Source: an uncultured Aquabacterium sp. (GTDB taxonomy: Bacteria > Pseudomonadota > Gammaproteobacteria > Burkholderiales > Burkholderiaceae_C). From it: DNA of 12,056 nt. Of this stretch, positions 6,596-12,056 are shown piece by piece (positions within the stretch are counted from its first letter, which is position 1; the number at the start of each line of letters is the position of its first letter). The position numbers and the translations under genes were made by a program. The notes below the pieces were generated by a model, which was given only the letters and a program-made list of their open reading frames with translations, did no database searches and was not told where the DNA came from. The DNA is taken from NCBI GenBank assembly GCA_937923225.1, contig CALAKR010000327.1, positions 1-12,056 on the forward strand. The letters run 5' to 3'.

Positions 6596-8890
6596 ATGAC
6601 CACCCCCGAACAAAAACGCGCCGAGCTCAAGAAAAACGCCCTTGAGTACCACGAGTTCCCTACCCCCGGAAAGCTCGCGATCAGCGCCACCAAGCAGTTG
6701 ACCAACCAGCGCGACCTGGCGCTGGCCTACTCGCCCGGCGTGGCCGCGCCCTGCGAGGAGATCGTCGAGAACCCGGCCAACGCCTTCAAGTACACCAGCC
6801 GGGGCAACCTGGTGGCCGTGATCACCAACGGCACCGCCGTGCTGGGCCTGGGCGACATCGGCCCCCTGGCCGCCAAGCCCGTGATGGAGGGCAAGGCCGT
6901 CCTGTTCAAGAAGTTCTCCGACATCGACGTGTTCGACATCGAGATCAACGAGAAGGACCCGGACAAGCTGGTCGACATCATCGCCAGCCTGGAGCCCACC
7001 TTCGGCGGCATCAACCTGGAAGACATCAAGGCCCCGGACTGCTTCTACGTCGAGCGCAAGCTGCGCGAGCGCATGAAGATCCCCGTGTTCCACGATGACC
7101 AGCACGGCACCGCCATCGTCGTGGGCGCGGCCATGCTCAACGGCCTGAAGGTCGTGGGCAAGGACATCAAGCAGGTCAAGCTGGTCACCTCCGGCGCTGG
7201 CGCGGCCGCCCTGGCCTGCCTGACGCTGCTGGTCAAGCTGGGCGTGCCCCGCGAAAACATCTGGGTGACGGACCTGGCCGGCGTGGTCTACGAAGGCCGC
7301 GTGGAGCTGATGGACCCCGACAAGGCCGTTTTTGCGCAAAAGACCGAGCAGCGCAAGCTGGCCGAAGTGATCGAAGGCGCCGACATCTTCCTGGGCCTGT
7401 CCGCCGGGGGCGTGCTCAAGCCCGAGATGGTCGCCAAGATGGCCGCCAAGCCCATCATCTTCGCGCTGGCCAACCCCAACCCGGAGATCCTGCCGGAAGA
7501 CGTCAAAACCGTGCGTGATGACGCCATCATGGCGACAGGTCGCACCGATTACCCGAACCAGGTCAACAACGTCCTGTGCTTCCCGTACATCTTCCGCGGC
7601 GCGCTGGATTCGGGCGCGACCACCATCACCGACGAGATGGAAATCGCGGCGGTGCATGCCATTGCCGAGCTGGCCCAGGCCGAGCAGAACGATGTGGTGG
7701 CCGCCGCCTACGCGGGCGTGACCCTGAGCTTCGGCCCCGAGTACCTGATCCCCAAGCCGTTTGACCCGCGCCTGATGATGAAGATCGCGCCGGCCGTGGC
7801 GCTGGCGGCGGACCACTCCGGCGTGGCCACCCGCCCGATCAAGGACTACGTGGCCTACGGCGAGAAGCTGCAGAGCTTCGTCTACGCCTCGGGCACCACG
7901 ATGAAGCCCATCTTCAGCGTGGCCAAGCGCGCCAAGAACAAGCGCATCGCCTACGCCGAGGGTGAGAACGAAGGCGTGCTGCGCGCCGCCCAGATCGTGG
8001 TCGACGAGGGCATCGCCCGACCGACCCTGATCGGCCGCCCCGCCGTGATCGAAAAGCGCCTGGAAACCATGGGCCTGCGCCTCAAGGCCGGCGTCGATGT
8101 GGACCTGGTCAGCACCGAGAACGACCCCCGCTACCGCGACTACTGGCAGACCTACCACCGCCTGGCCGACCGCAAGGGCGTGACCGAGCAGATGGCCAAG
8201 ATCGAGATGCGCCGCCGCCTCACGCTGATTGGCTCGATGCTGCTGCACAAGGGCGAAGTCGACGGCCTGATCTGCGGCACCTGGGGCAACACCGCCCTGC
8301 ACCTGCATTACATCGACCAGGTGATTGGCAAGCGCGCCGGCGTCAAGACCTACGCCGCCATGACCGGCCTGGTGCTGCCCGGCCGCACGGTGAACCTGCT
8401 GGACACCCACGTCAACTACGACCCGACTGCGGAGCAACTGGCCGAGATCACCATCATGGCCGCCGAAGAAATGATGCGCTTCGGCCAGCCGGCCAAAGTG
8501 GCCCTGCTGTCGCACTCGAACTTCGGCTCGAGCAACCAGCCTTCGGCCCTGAAGATGCGCGAGGCCCTGGGCTTGATCCAGGAGCGCGCGCCCTGGCTGG
8601 AGATCGATGGCGAGATGCACGGCGACACCGCGCTGGACGCTGCCTACCGCGGCAAGCTGATGCCCCGCAGCACCTTGAGCGGCGAGGCCAACCTGCTGGT
8701 GTGCCCCAACATCGACGCGGCCAACATCGCCTACAACCTGCTCAAGGTCGCCTGCGGCAATAACATCGCCCTGGGCCCCGTGCTGCTGGGCGCGGCCAAG
8801 CCGGTCACCATCCTGACGCCCTCGGCCACCGTGCGCCGCATCGTCAACATGACGGCCATGACCGTCGCGGAAGCGAACGCCGTGCGCTGA
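6596..8890 (+). CDS. maeB: NADP-dependent malic enzyme with C-terminal phosphotransacetylase-like domain
   Basis: This 764-residue protein has the two-part layout of long bacterial malic enzymes (MaeB, about 760 residues). The N-terminal part (about 1-430) decarboxylates malate to pyruvate with reduction of [17 protein letters not shown] (41-53), [15 protein letters not shown] (76-90), [15 protein letters not shown] (136-150), the metal-binding [11 protein letters not shown] (163-173), the nucleotide-binding SGAGAAALA (199-207) and LANPNPE (291-297). The C-terminal part (about 430-764) is phosphate acetyl/butyryltransferase-like; in known MaeB proteins it is thought to be regulatory (acetyl-CoA response) rather than a transacetylase. 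The start at 6596 ([26 protein letters not shown]) fits the family; the longer reading from 6518 adds unrelated sequence. It feeds pyruvate and NADPH from C4 acids. It is single-gene, divergent from thiL, and followed by hairpins. Confidence 0.96.
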   Translation: MTTPEQKRAELKKNALEYHEFPTPGKLAISATKQLTNQRDLALAYSPGVAAPCEEIVENPANAFKYTSRGNLVAVITNGTAVLGLGDIGPLAAKPVMEGKAVLFKKFSDIDVFDIEINEKDPDKLVDIIASLEPTFGGINLEDIKAPDCFYVERKLRERMKIPVFHDDQHGTAIVVGAAMLNGLKVVGKDIKQVKLVTSGAGAAALACLTLLVKLGVPRENIWVTDLAGVVYEGRVELMDPDKAVFAQKTEQRKLAEVIEGADIFLGLSAGGVLKPEMVAKMAAKPIIFALANPNPEILPEDVKTVRDDAIMATGRTDYPNQVNNVLCFPYIFRGALDSGATTITDEMEIAAVHAIAELAQAEQNDVVAAAYAGVTLSFGPEYLIPKPFDPRLMMKIAPAVALAADHSGVATRPIKDYVAYGEKLQSFVYASGTTMKPIFSVAKRAKNKRIAYAEGENEGVLRAAQIVVDEGIARPTLIGRPAVIEKRLETMGLRLKAGVDVDLVSTENDPRYRDYWQTYHRLADRKGVTEQMAKIEMRRRLTLIGSMLLHKGEVDGLICGTWGNTALHLHYIDQVIGKRAGVKTYAAMTGLVLPGRTVNLLDTHVNYDPTAEQLAEITIMAAEEMMRFGQPAKVALLSHSNFGSSNQPSALKMREALGLIQERAPWLEIDGEMHGDTALDAAYRGKLMPRSTLSGEANLLVCPNIDAANIAYNLLKVACGNNIALGPVLLGAAKPVTILTPSATVRRIVNMTAMTVAEANAVR

Positions 8891-8916
8891 TCGCGCTCAT
8901 GCAAGCAGCGTGAAAA

Positions 8917-8937
8917 CATCACGCAGACGTCGTGATG
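8917..8937 (+). other. Hairpin after maeB without U-tract
   Basis: CATCACG (8917-8923) and CGTGATG (8931-8937) form a perfect 7-bp stem with a 7-nt loop, 26 bp after the maeB stop. The palindrome GACGTC occurs twice here, at 8926-8931 and 8937-8942. No T run follows, so intrinsic termination is doubtful; it could protect the mRNA 3' end or be a protein-binding site. Confidence 0.4.
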
Positions 8938-8949
8938 ACGTCATGCGAA

Positions 8950-8974
8950 GGGGTTAACACAAACTGTCAACCCC
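8950..8974 (+). other. Second hairpin after maeB
   Basis: GGGGTTAACA (8950-8959) pairs with TGTCAACCCC (8965-8974): ten positions with one A/C mismatch and a 5-nt loop. No U-tract follows. It lies 12 bp after the previous hairpin, so the two could form a tandem 3'-end structure. Confidence 0.4.
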
Positions 8975-8984
8975 TGAGGCAAAG

Positions 8985-9016
8985 GCCCCTCGTCCCTCTA
9001 TTTTCGGGACCGGGGC
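8985..9016 (+). terminator. Third hairpin after maeB, best local candidate terminator
   Basis: GCCCC (8985-8989) pairs with GGGGC (9012-9016) and, after a small internal loop, GTCCC (8992-8996) pairs with GGGAC (9006-9010), leaving a 9-nt loop. It is followed by TCTTGAGCTTTT, a poor U-tract. This is the most terminator-like element between maeB and the RNase gene, but it also abuts the predicted RNase promoter -35. Confidence 0.35.
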
Positions 9017-9018
9017 TC

Positions 9019-9047
9019 TTGAGCTTTTGCGCCCATTTCAGTAGCAT
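9019..9047 (+). promoter_or_regulatory. Candidate sigma-70 promoter for the RNase-barstar pair
   Basis: TTGAGC (9019-9024) and TAGCAT (9042-9047) each match four of six consensus positions and are separated by exactly 17 bp. Transcription would start near 9054, leaving a leader of roughly 115 nt before the ATG at 9170 that contains two hairpins. Prediction only. Confidence 0.35.
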
Positions 9048-9083
9048 TTCGCTTTTACGGAACCCCGCACACGAGATTTACAA

Positions 9084-9123
9084 GGCTGGGGACACAGCCG
9101 CCGCGATGTTGAAAAACATCGTG
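9084..9123 (+). promoter_or_regulatory. Structured leader of the RNase gene: two tandem hairpins, one with a GAAA tetraloop
   Basis: The first hairpin is GGCTG (9084-9088) with CAGCC (9095-9099) and a 6-nt loop. The second, 2 bp later, is a 9-bp stem (9102-9110 with 9115-9123, including one G-U pair) closed by GAAA, a GNRA-type tetraloop that is unusually stable in RNA. Both are on the coding strand between the predicted promoter and the RNase start. They are not followed by a U-tract, so they are more likely a leader structure than a terminator. A regulatory role is inferred from position only. Confidence 0.35.
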
Positions 9124-9169
9124 AAAGACATTGACGCTTTCGACGCCATTCGTCAGCACGCTACAGACC

Positions 9170-9688
9170 ATGACCGCGCACGTGACACAGAGGGAGCCTG
9201 CTCGCGATGCCCTGACCGGCCCCCACCAGGGACTGGCTCAGCGGTGGTCGCGCCGCCCGCTCCAGCAGGTGTCACACCATGTGCGACAGGCCGGCAAAGG
9301 CCTGCTGATCACAGTCGCGATGGCGCTGTCTGCGGCCCTGCTTCAGCCCCAGCCCGTCCAAGCCTTCTCGCGCACGGACACCACGGTCATCGAATCGGCG
9401 GTGGCGTTGTCGGCCTTGCCCAGGCAAGCCCAGGACACCCACAGCCGCATTCTGGCCGGAGGCCCGTTTCGCTTTGACAAGGACGGCACCGTGTTCGGCA
9501 ACCGCGAACGACTGCTGCCCCGGCAAAAACGCGGCTACTACCGCGAATACACCGTGACCACGCCCGGCGTGCGCCACCGTGGCGCCCGGCGCATCGTCTG
9601 CGGTGGCCCTGTTGTGCAAAGTCCGGAAACTTGTTTCTATACCCAGGATCACTACCAAAGCTTCCAGAAGATCGATCCCCGCCGCTGA
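9170..9688 (+). CDS. Secreted guanyl-specific ribonuclease (RNase Sa / barnase type)
   Basis: The 172-residue reading ends in a domain closely resembling Streptomyces RNase Sa: GPFRFDKDGTVFGNRE (98-113) and YREYTVTTPGVRHRGARRI (124-142), then YTQDHYQSF (157-165). By alignment from memory the catalytic residues are E126 (general base), R137, R141 and H161 (general acid), all present. Such enzymes cleave single-stranded RNA after guanine. Residues 43-65 form a signal peptide (KGLLITVAMALSAALL then PVQA), so the mature enzyme would be about 107 residues and exported. C144 and C155 are the only mature cysteines and could form a disulfide. The start is uncertain: ATG 9170 lacks a ribosome site, whereas GTG 9281 would give an ideal 28-residue signal peptide and a 135-residue protein. 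A barstar-like inhibitor gene follows after 47 bp. Confidence 0.88.
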   Translation: MTAHVTQREPARDALTGPHQGLAQRWSRRPLQQVSHHVRQAGKGLLITVAMALSAALLQPQPVQAFSRTDTTVIESAVALSALPRQAQDTHSRILAGGPFRFDKDGTVFGNRERLLPRQKRGYYREYTVTTPGVRHRGARRIVCGGPVVQSPETCFYTQDHYQSFQKIDPRR

Positions 9689-9735
9689 GTCTGGTTTCAC
9701 CTCTTCTACCCAAGCCGCCGACCCTGATCCCATCC

Positions 9736-10320
9736 ATGCAAGAGCCTCAAGCGATCATGTTGTTGCAATCCATCCGCCCCAACATCGTTCAGTCCATCCG
9801 CGCCTACCGGCCTGACGATCTGCAGACTTCCGCGCACCAGATCGGCCATCACTTCCTGTACACGAACCTGGGCGCCGCCCAGAACAAGCAGGACGTGCTG
9901 GACATCATCGCGAAGGACTTCCTGTTCCCCGACCACTTCGGCAAGAACCTGGACGCCCTGTACGACTGCATCACGGACATGGTCCACAAGTCGGGCCCGC
10001 AGCCCGGTTTCGTGGTCGTGCTCGAGCTGCTGCCCGACGGCGCCCGCATGGACCGCGAATCGCGCGAGCAGCTGCTCGACGCCTTCCGCGACGCCGCTGA
10101 TTTCTGGTCCGAGCGCAAGATCCCCTTCCGCGTGTTCTATTCCATCGCCGTCTCCGGCAAGGAATCGGCCGGCCACTGGGACCGCCCGGAAGCCGCCCAG
10201 AACGACGCGGCCGCCGCCAAGCCGGTCAAGGTCTCCAAGAACGCGCCCCAGCCCATGACGGTGAGCCTGCCGCCCATGAGCAGCGTGTTCGACACGGCCC
10301 AGCTGCTGGCCGCGGCCTGA
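9736..10320 (+). CDS. Barstar-family ribonuclease inhibitor
   Basis: This 194-residue cytoplasmic protein contains a barstar fold (about residues 54-140). The key helix reads FPDHFGKNLDALYDCITDM (64-82), matching Bacillus barstar LPEYYGENLDALWDCLTGW. D73 and D77 correspond to barstar Asp35 and Asp39, which contact the RNase active site. Its likely job is to neutralise the RNase encoded just upstream before export or on re-entry. Relative to 90-residue Bacillus barstar it has about 50 extra N-terminal residues and about 55 C-terminal residues rich in Ala, Pro and Lys (about 141-194), the latter probably disordered. The start is ambiguous between ATG 9736 and ATG 9757 (MLLQSIRPN); neither has a clear ribosome site, and I kept the first. 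It is probably co-transcribed with the RNase and ends before a strong terminator. Pairing is by context and family knowledge. Confidence 0.9.
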   Translation: MQEPQAIMLLQSIRPNIVQSIRAYRPDDLQTSAHQIGHHFLYTNLGAAQNKQDVLDIIAKDFLFPDHFGKNLDALYDCITDMVHKSGPQPGFVVVLELLPDGARMDRESREQLLDAFRDAADFWSERKIPFRVFYSIAVSGKESAGHWDRPEAAQNDAAAAKPVKVSKNAPQPMTVSLPPMSSVFDTAQLLAAA

Positions 10321-10338
10321 TCGGCCCCTCGGGCTCTT

Positions 10339-10358
10339 CCTGCGCCAGGGTGCGCAGG
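10339..10358 (+). other. Short hairpin between barstar gene and terminator
   Basis: CCTGCGC (10339-10345) and GCGCAGG (10352-10358) form a perfect 7-bp stem with a 6-nt loop. It lies 18 bp after the barstar stop and 20 bp before the intrinsic terminator, with no T run of its own. It may simply add stability to the transcript end. Confidence 0.35.
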
Positions 10359-10378
10359 CAGGGCTCGCGCGCCCCCAT

Positions 10379-10417
10379 AACCCGCCTCTGGCATCGCCTG
10401 GGCGGGTTTTGTCTTTT
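10379..10417 (+). terminator. Rho-independent terminator of the RNase-barstar transcript
   Basis: AACCCGCC (10379-10386) pairs perfectly with GGCGGGTT (10401-10408) around a 14-nt loop, followed by a T-rich run (TTTTGTCTTTT, 10407-10417). This is the clearest terminator in the window. It ends the plus-strand transcript 12 bp before the stop of the convergent NDUFA9-like gene; on the minus strand the T run is short, so it is mainly one-directional. Confidence 0.8.
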
Positions 10418-10428
10418 CTGGATGCGCC

Positions 10429-11406
10429 TCAGCGCCCCGCCGAAGCCCGCCACGCGTTGAGCTGCTCGGCCACGCCAGCGCCCGCCAGCCCCAGGTAACG
10501 CGGTGCCACGCTGAGCACCGAGGCCGCCTGCACGCCCAGCTGCGCCAGCCCGGGCAGCCGCCCCGTGGCCACATTGGGCACCTCCATGGAGCGCAGGTTG
10601 TCCGCCGTCAGCGGCGGCTCGCCGGGCAGCAGGCGCAGCACGGCAGCCTGCAGGCGCCCCACGGCCGGCGGCATCGCGATCACCGGGCGGGTCCGCCCGC
10701 TGGCACGCCCCGCCAGCCGCACCAGATCGGCCAGGGTGAGGATGTCGGGCCCAAACAGCTCGTAGGTCTGCCCGATGGTGGCCGGCTCCTCCAGGCAGCG
10801 GATCAATGCACTGGCCACATCCTCCACCCACACAGGCTGGAAACGCGCCCCGGCCGAGGCCAGCGGCACGACAGGCGACACCGCCTGCAGGCGGGCAAAC
10901 AGGTTCAGGAAGCGATCATGTGCCCCGAAGATCACGCTGGGGCGCAGCACGGTGAGCTGCAGGCCGGCCGCCTGGGCCGTGCGCAGCGCCTGCTCGCCCT
11001 GGGCCTTGGAGCGCAGGTAGTGCGAGGGGGCCTGGGCCGGGTCGTCCGGCACGCCCAGGGCGCTGACATGGATCAGGCGCCTGACGCCCGCCTTGGCGCA
11101 GGCCTGGGCCAGGCGCTGGGGCAGGTTCACGTGCACGCGCTCGAACTCGTCGGGCGTGCCGTGCAGGATCGCGATCAGGTTGACGACGGCGTCAGCGCCC
11201 TGCAGCAGGCGCACCAGGGCGGCATCGTCCTGCACCGAGGCCTGGATCACATCCACCGTGGGCAGCACGAACAGGTGCTTGCCACGCTCGCGGCGCCGCG
11301 AAGGCACCACCAGCCGGGGGCCGCCCGCGCCATGGCGCACGACCAGTTGCTCGCACAGGGCCCGGCCCACGAAGCCGGCGCCCCCCAGGATCACGATGCG
11401 CTGCAT
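10429..11406 (-). CDS. NAD(P)-binding protein, complex I NDUFA9-like / extended SDR family
   Basis: This 325-residue protein has an N-terminal Rossmann fold: IVILGGAGFVGRAL (4-17) binds the dinucleotide, followed by ADAVVNLIAILHG (71-83), HVSALGV (113-119) with Ser115, and Y130-x3-K134 (YLRSK), so the SDR catalytic triad is present at least in outline. LRPSVIFG (154-161) and FQPVWVEDVASAL (189-201) are typical of the atypical/extended SDR group that includes mitochondrial NDUFA9 and bacterial 'complex I NDUFA9 subunit family' proteins. The C-terminal part (about 220-325) is substrate-side and not diagnostic. The bacterial members are not proven complex I subunits and their substrate is unknown; oxidoreductase or epimerase activity cannot be told apart here. 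The start at 11406 begins directly at the Rossmann strand. It lies 95 bp downstream of the lytic transglycosylase gene and may share its transcript. Confidence 0.85.
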   Translation of the reverse strand: MQRIVILGGAGFVGRALCEQLVVRHGAGGPRLVVPSRRRERGKHLFVLPTVDVIQASVQDDAALVRLLQGADAVVNLIAILHGTPDEFERVHVNLPQRLAQACAKAGVRRLIHVSALGVPDDPAQAPSHYLRSKAQGEQALRTAQAAGLQLTVLRPSVIFGAHDRFLNLFARLQAVSPVVPLASAGARFQPVWVEDVASALIRCLEEPATIGQTYELFGPDILTLADLVRLAGRASGRTRPVIAMPPAVGRLQAAVLRLLPGEPPLTADNLRSMEVPNVATGRLPGLAQLGVQAASVLSVAPRYLGLAGAGVAEQLNAWRASAGR

Positions 11407-11418
11407 GCCGCATGCTCC

Positions 11419-11432
11419 GCCCCGCCAGGGGC
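11419..11432. other. Short perfect hairpin just upstream of the NDUFA9-like gene
   Basis: GCCCC (11419-11423) and GGGGC (11428-11432) form a 5-bp GC stem with a 4-nt loop, 12 bp upstream of the start codon at 11406 on the minus strand. No T run follows, so it is not an obvious terminator for the transglycosylase gene. It could partly mask the G-rich ribosome binding region (GGGGCGGAG) of the NDUFA9-like gene, but a chance stem in GC-rich DNA is quite possible. Confidence 0.25.
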
Positions 11433-11501
11433 TGTTGCCGGTTGGTCTCGATGCTCGGCGCCGGGGCGGCCCGCCATGGTCGGCACTGCCCCGCTCGTGG
11501 C

Positions 11502-12056
11502 TCAGGGCAGGTCGTCCGGCGGGGCGCTCGACGCCCGGGGCCCGATCACCGGGCCCAGCCTGGTTTTAATCGACAGGGGCTTGCCGTGCAAGACGTGGCC
11601 ATAAATGACCGCATTGGTCACCACCTTCTTGACGTAGTCGCGCGTTTCGTTGAAGGGCACGTTCTCGGCCCACACGGCGGGCTCCAGGCGGGGGCCGTCG
11701 CGCCACTTGCGCGGCCGACCGGGGCCAGCGTTGTAGGCGGCTGCGGCCATGGGCTGCGAGCCGCCGAAATCGTCCAGCACCAGCTTGAGGTAGCCGGCGC
11801 CCAGCTTGAGGTTGGTGTCGCGGTCGGTGATCAGGCCACCGTGGTAATCGCTCATGCCCAGCTTGCGGGCCACCCAGTCGGCCGTGGCCGGCATCACCTG
11901 CATCAGGCCCGAGGCGCCCACGTGCGAGCGCGCGGTGATCTGAAAGCGCGATTCCTGGCGGATCAGGCCGAACATGTAGGCGGGGTCCAGCCCCACCTCC
12001 TTGGCGGCGGCCTGGATGTCGCGGCGGAAGGCCAGGGGGTAGCGCTGGTAGAGGTC
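11502..12056 (-). CDS. slt: C-terminal part of soluble lytic murein transglycosylase (cut by window edge)
   Basis: The frame is open from the right edge; the 184 visible residues are the C-terminal catalytic domain of an Slt70-type enzyme (glycoside hydrolase family 23 fold). Such enzymes act in the periplasm, cleaving the MurNAc-GlcNAc bond of peptidoglycan with formation of 1,6-anhydro ends. Motifs are YPLAFRRDIQAAAKEVGLDP, then GLIRQESRF, whose Glu (codon 11952-11954) is the catalytic residue, GASGLMQVMPATA, a NLKLGAGYL segment and AAAAYNAGPGRPRKW, the substrate-groove motif. An internal GTG at 11996 is not the start, because the family sequence continues upstream to the edge. The short tail (ASSAPPDDLP) is not conserved-looking. 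The signal peptide and the long alpha-helical ring domain expected upstream lie outside the window. Confidence 0.93.
   Translation of the reverse strand, partial: DLYQRYPLAFRRDIQAAAKEVGLDPAYMFGLIRQESRFQITARSHVGASGLMQVMPATADWVARKLGMSDYHGGLITDRDTNLKLGAGYLKLVLDDFGGSQPMAAAAYNAGPGRPRKWRDGPRLEPAVWAENVPFNETRDYVKKVVTNAVIYGHVLHGKPLSIKTRLGPVIGPRASSAPPDDLP

Noticed and set aside
6563..8620. Very long minus-strand open frame (685 codons) opposite maeB
   Set aside because: The product is His/Gln/Gly-rich low-complexity sequence without recognisable motifs, while the plus strand encodes a full-length, motif-complete malic enzyme. Long antisense frames are expected in GC-rich coding DNA.
8932..9477. Plus-strand open frame of 181 codons overlapping the RNase gene, with an internal MLKNIVKDIDAFDAIRQHA start at 9106
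   Set aside because: The first 20 or so residues from 9106 look protein-like, but there is no stop before 9477 and the rest is Pro/Ala/Gly/His-rich sequence out of register with the RNase, which has all its catalytic residues. The 9106 ATG also lies in a hairpin stem. I do not call it a gene.
9170..10320. Polymorphic toxin or contact-dependent inhibition system built around the RNase
   Set aside because: Barnase-like domains often end large polymorphic toxins, but here the RNase stands alone with its own signal peptide and no delivery domain, so a secreted single-domain enzyme is the simpler reading.

Overview
The window is a compact, GC-rich stretch of bacterial chromosome with G/C-heavy third codon positions. 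I infer a betaproteobacterium of the order Burkholderiales. The basis is the gene mix: a long NADP-type malic enzyme fused to a phosphotransacetylase-like domain, a thiL-pgpA-pncC cluster, a CysB-type regulator, a barstar-family protein with a tail, and an NDUFA9-like protein beside a soluble lytic transglycosylase. I recognise these by protein motifs, not by database search. I see no tRNA, rRNA, insertion sequence, integrase or CRISPR array.

Left part (1-1887): the start of an unrecognised membrane protein runs off the left edge on the minus strand. A small four-helix 'phage holin family' membrane protein (304-672, +) lies divergent to it, with a 7-bp-arm inverted repeat between them. It converges almost end to end on a CysB-type LysR regulator (678-1622, -). 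A 265-bp divergent promoter region separates cysB from a two-component pair.

Two-component pair and operon (1888-6509): a NarL/LuxR-type response regulator (1888-2583) overlaps the start of a membrane hybrid histidine kinase (2577-4340) with a C-terminal receiver. The kinase converges on pncC, and both stop codons are read from the same CTAG. On the minus strand the order of transcription is thiL (thiamine-phosphate kinase), pgpA (phosphatidylglycerophosphatase A), pncC (nicotinamide-nucleotide amidase), a likely operon whose last two genes overlap by ATGA.

Middle (6596-8890): the malic enzyme is divergent from thiL and is followed by a run of hairpins with no clear U-tract terminator.

Right part (8891-12056): the most distinctive element is a secreted RNase of the barnase / RNase Sa type (9170-9688) followed by a barstar-like inhibitor (9736-10320), with a structured leader ahead of the RNase and a good intrinsic terminator after the inhibitor. 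This is a toxin-inhibitor arrangement in which the exported nuclease would be neutralised in the cytoplasm by its partner. Beyond the terminator, on the minus strand, lie an NAD(P)-binding NDUFA9-like protein (10429-11406) and the C-terminal part of a soluble lytic murein transglycosylase that continues past the right edge.

Most of the window is ordinary housekeeping and regulation. The RNase-barstar module, its leader, and the tight gene junctions merit the closest look. I do not see convincing evidence for a wholly new system.
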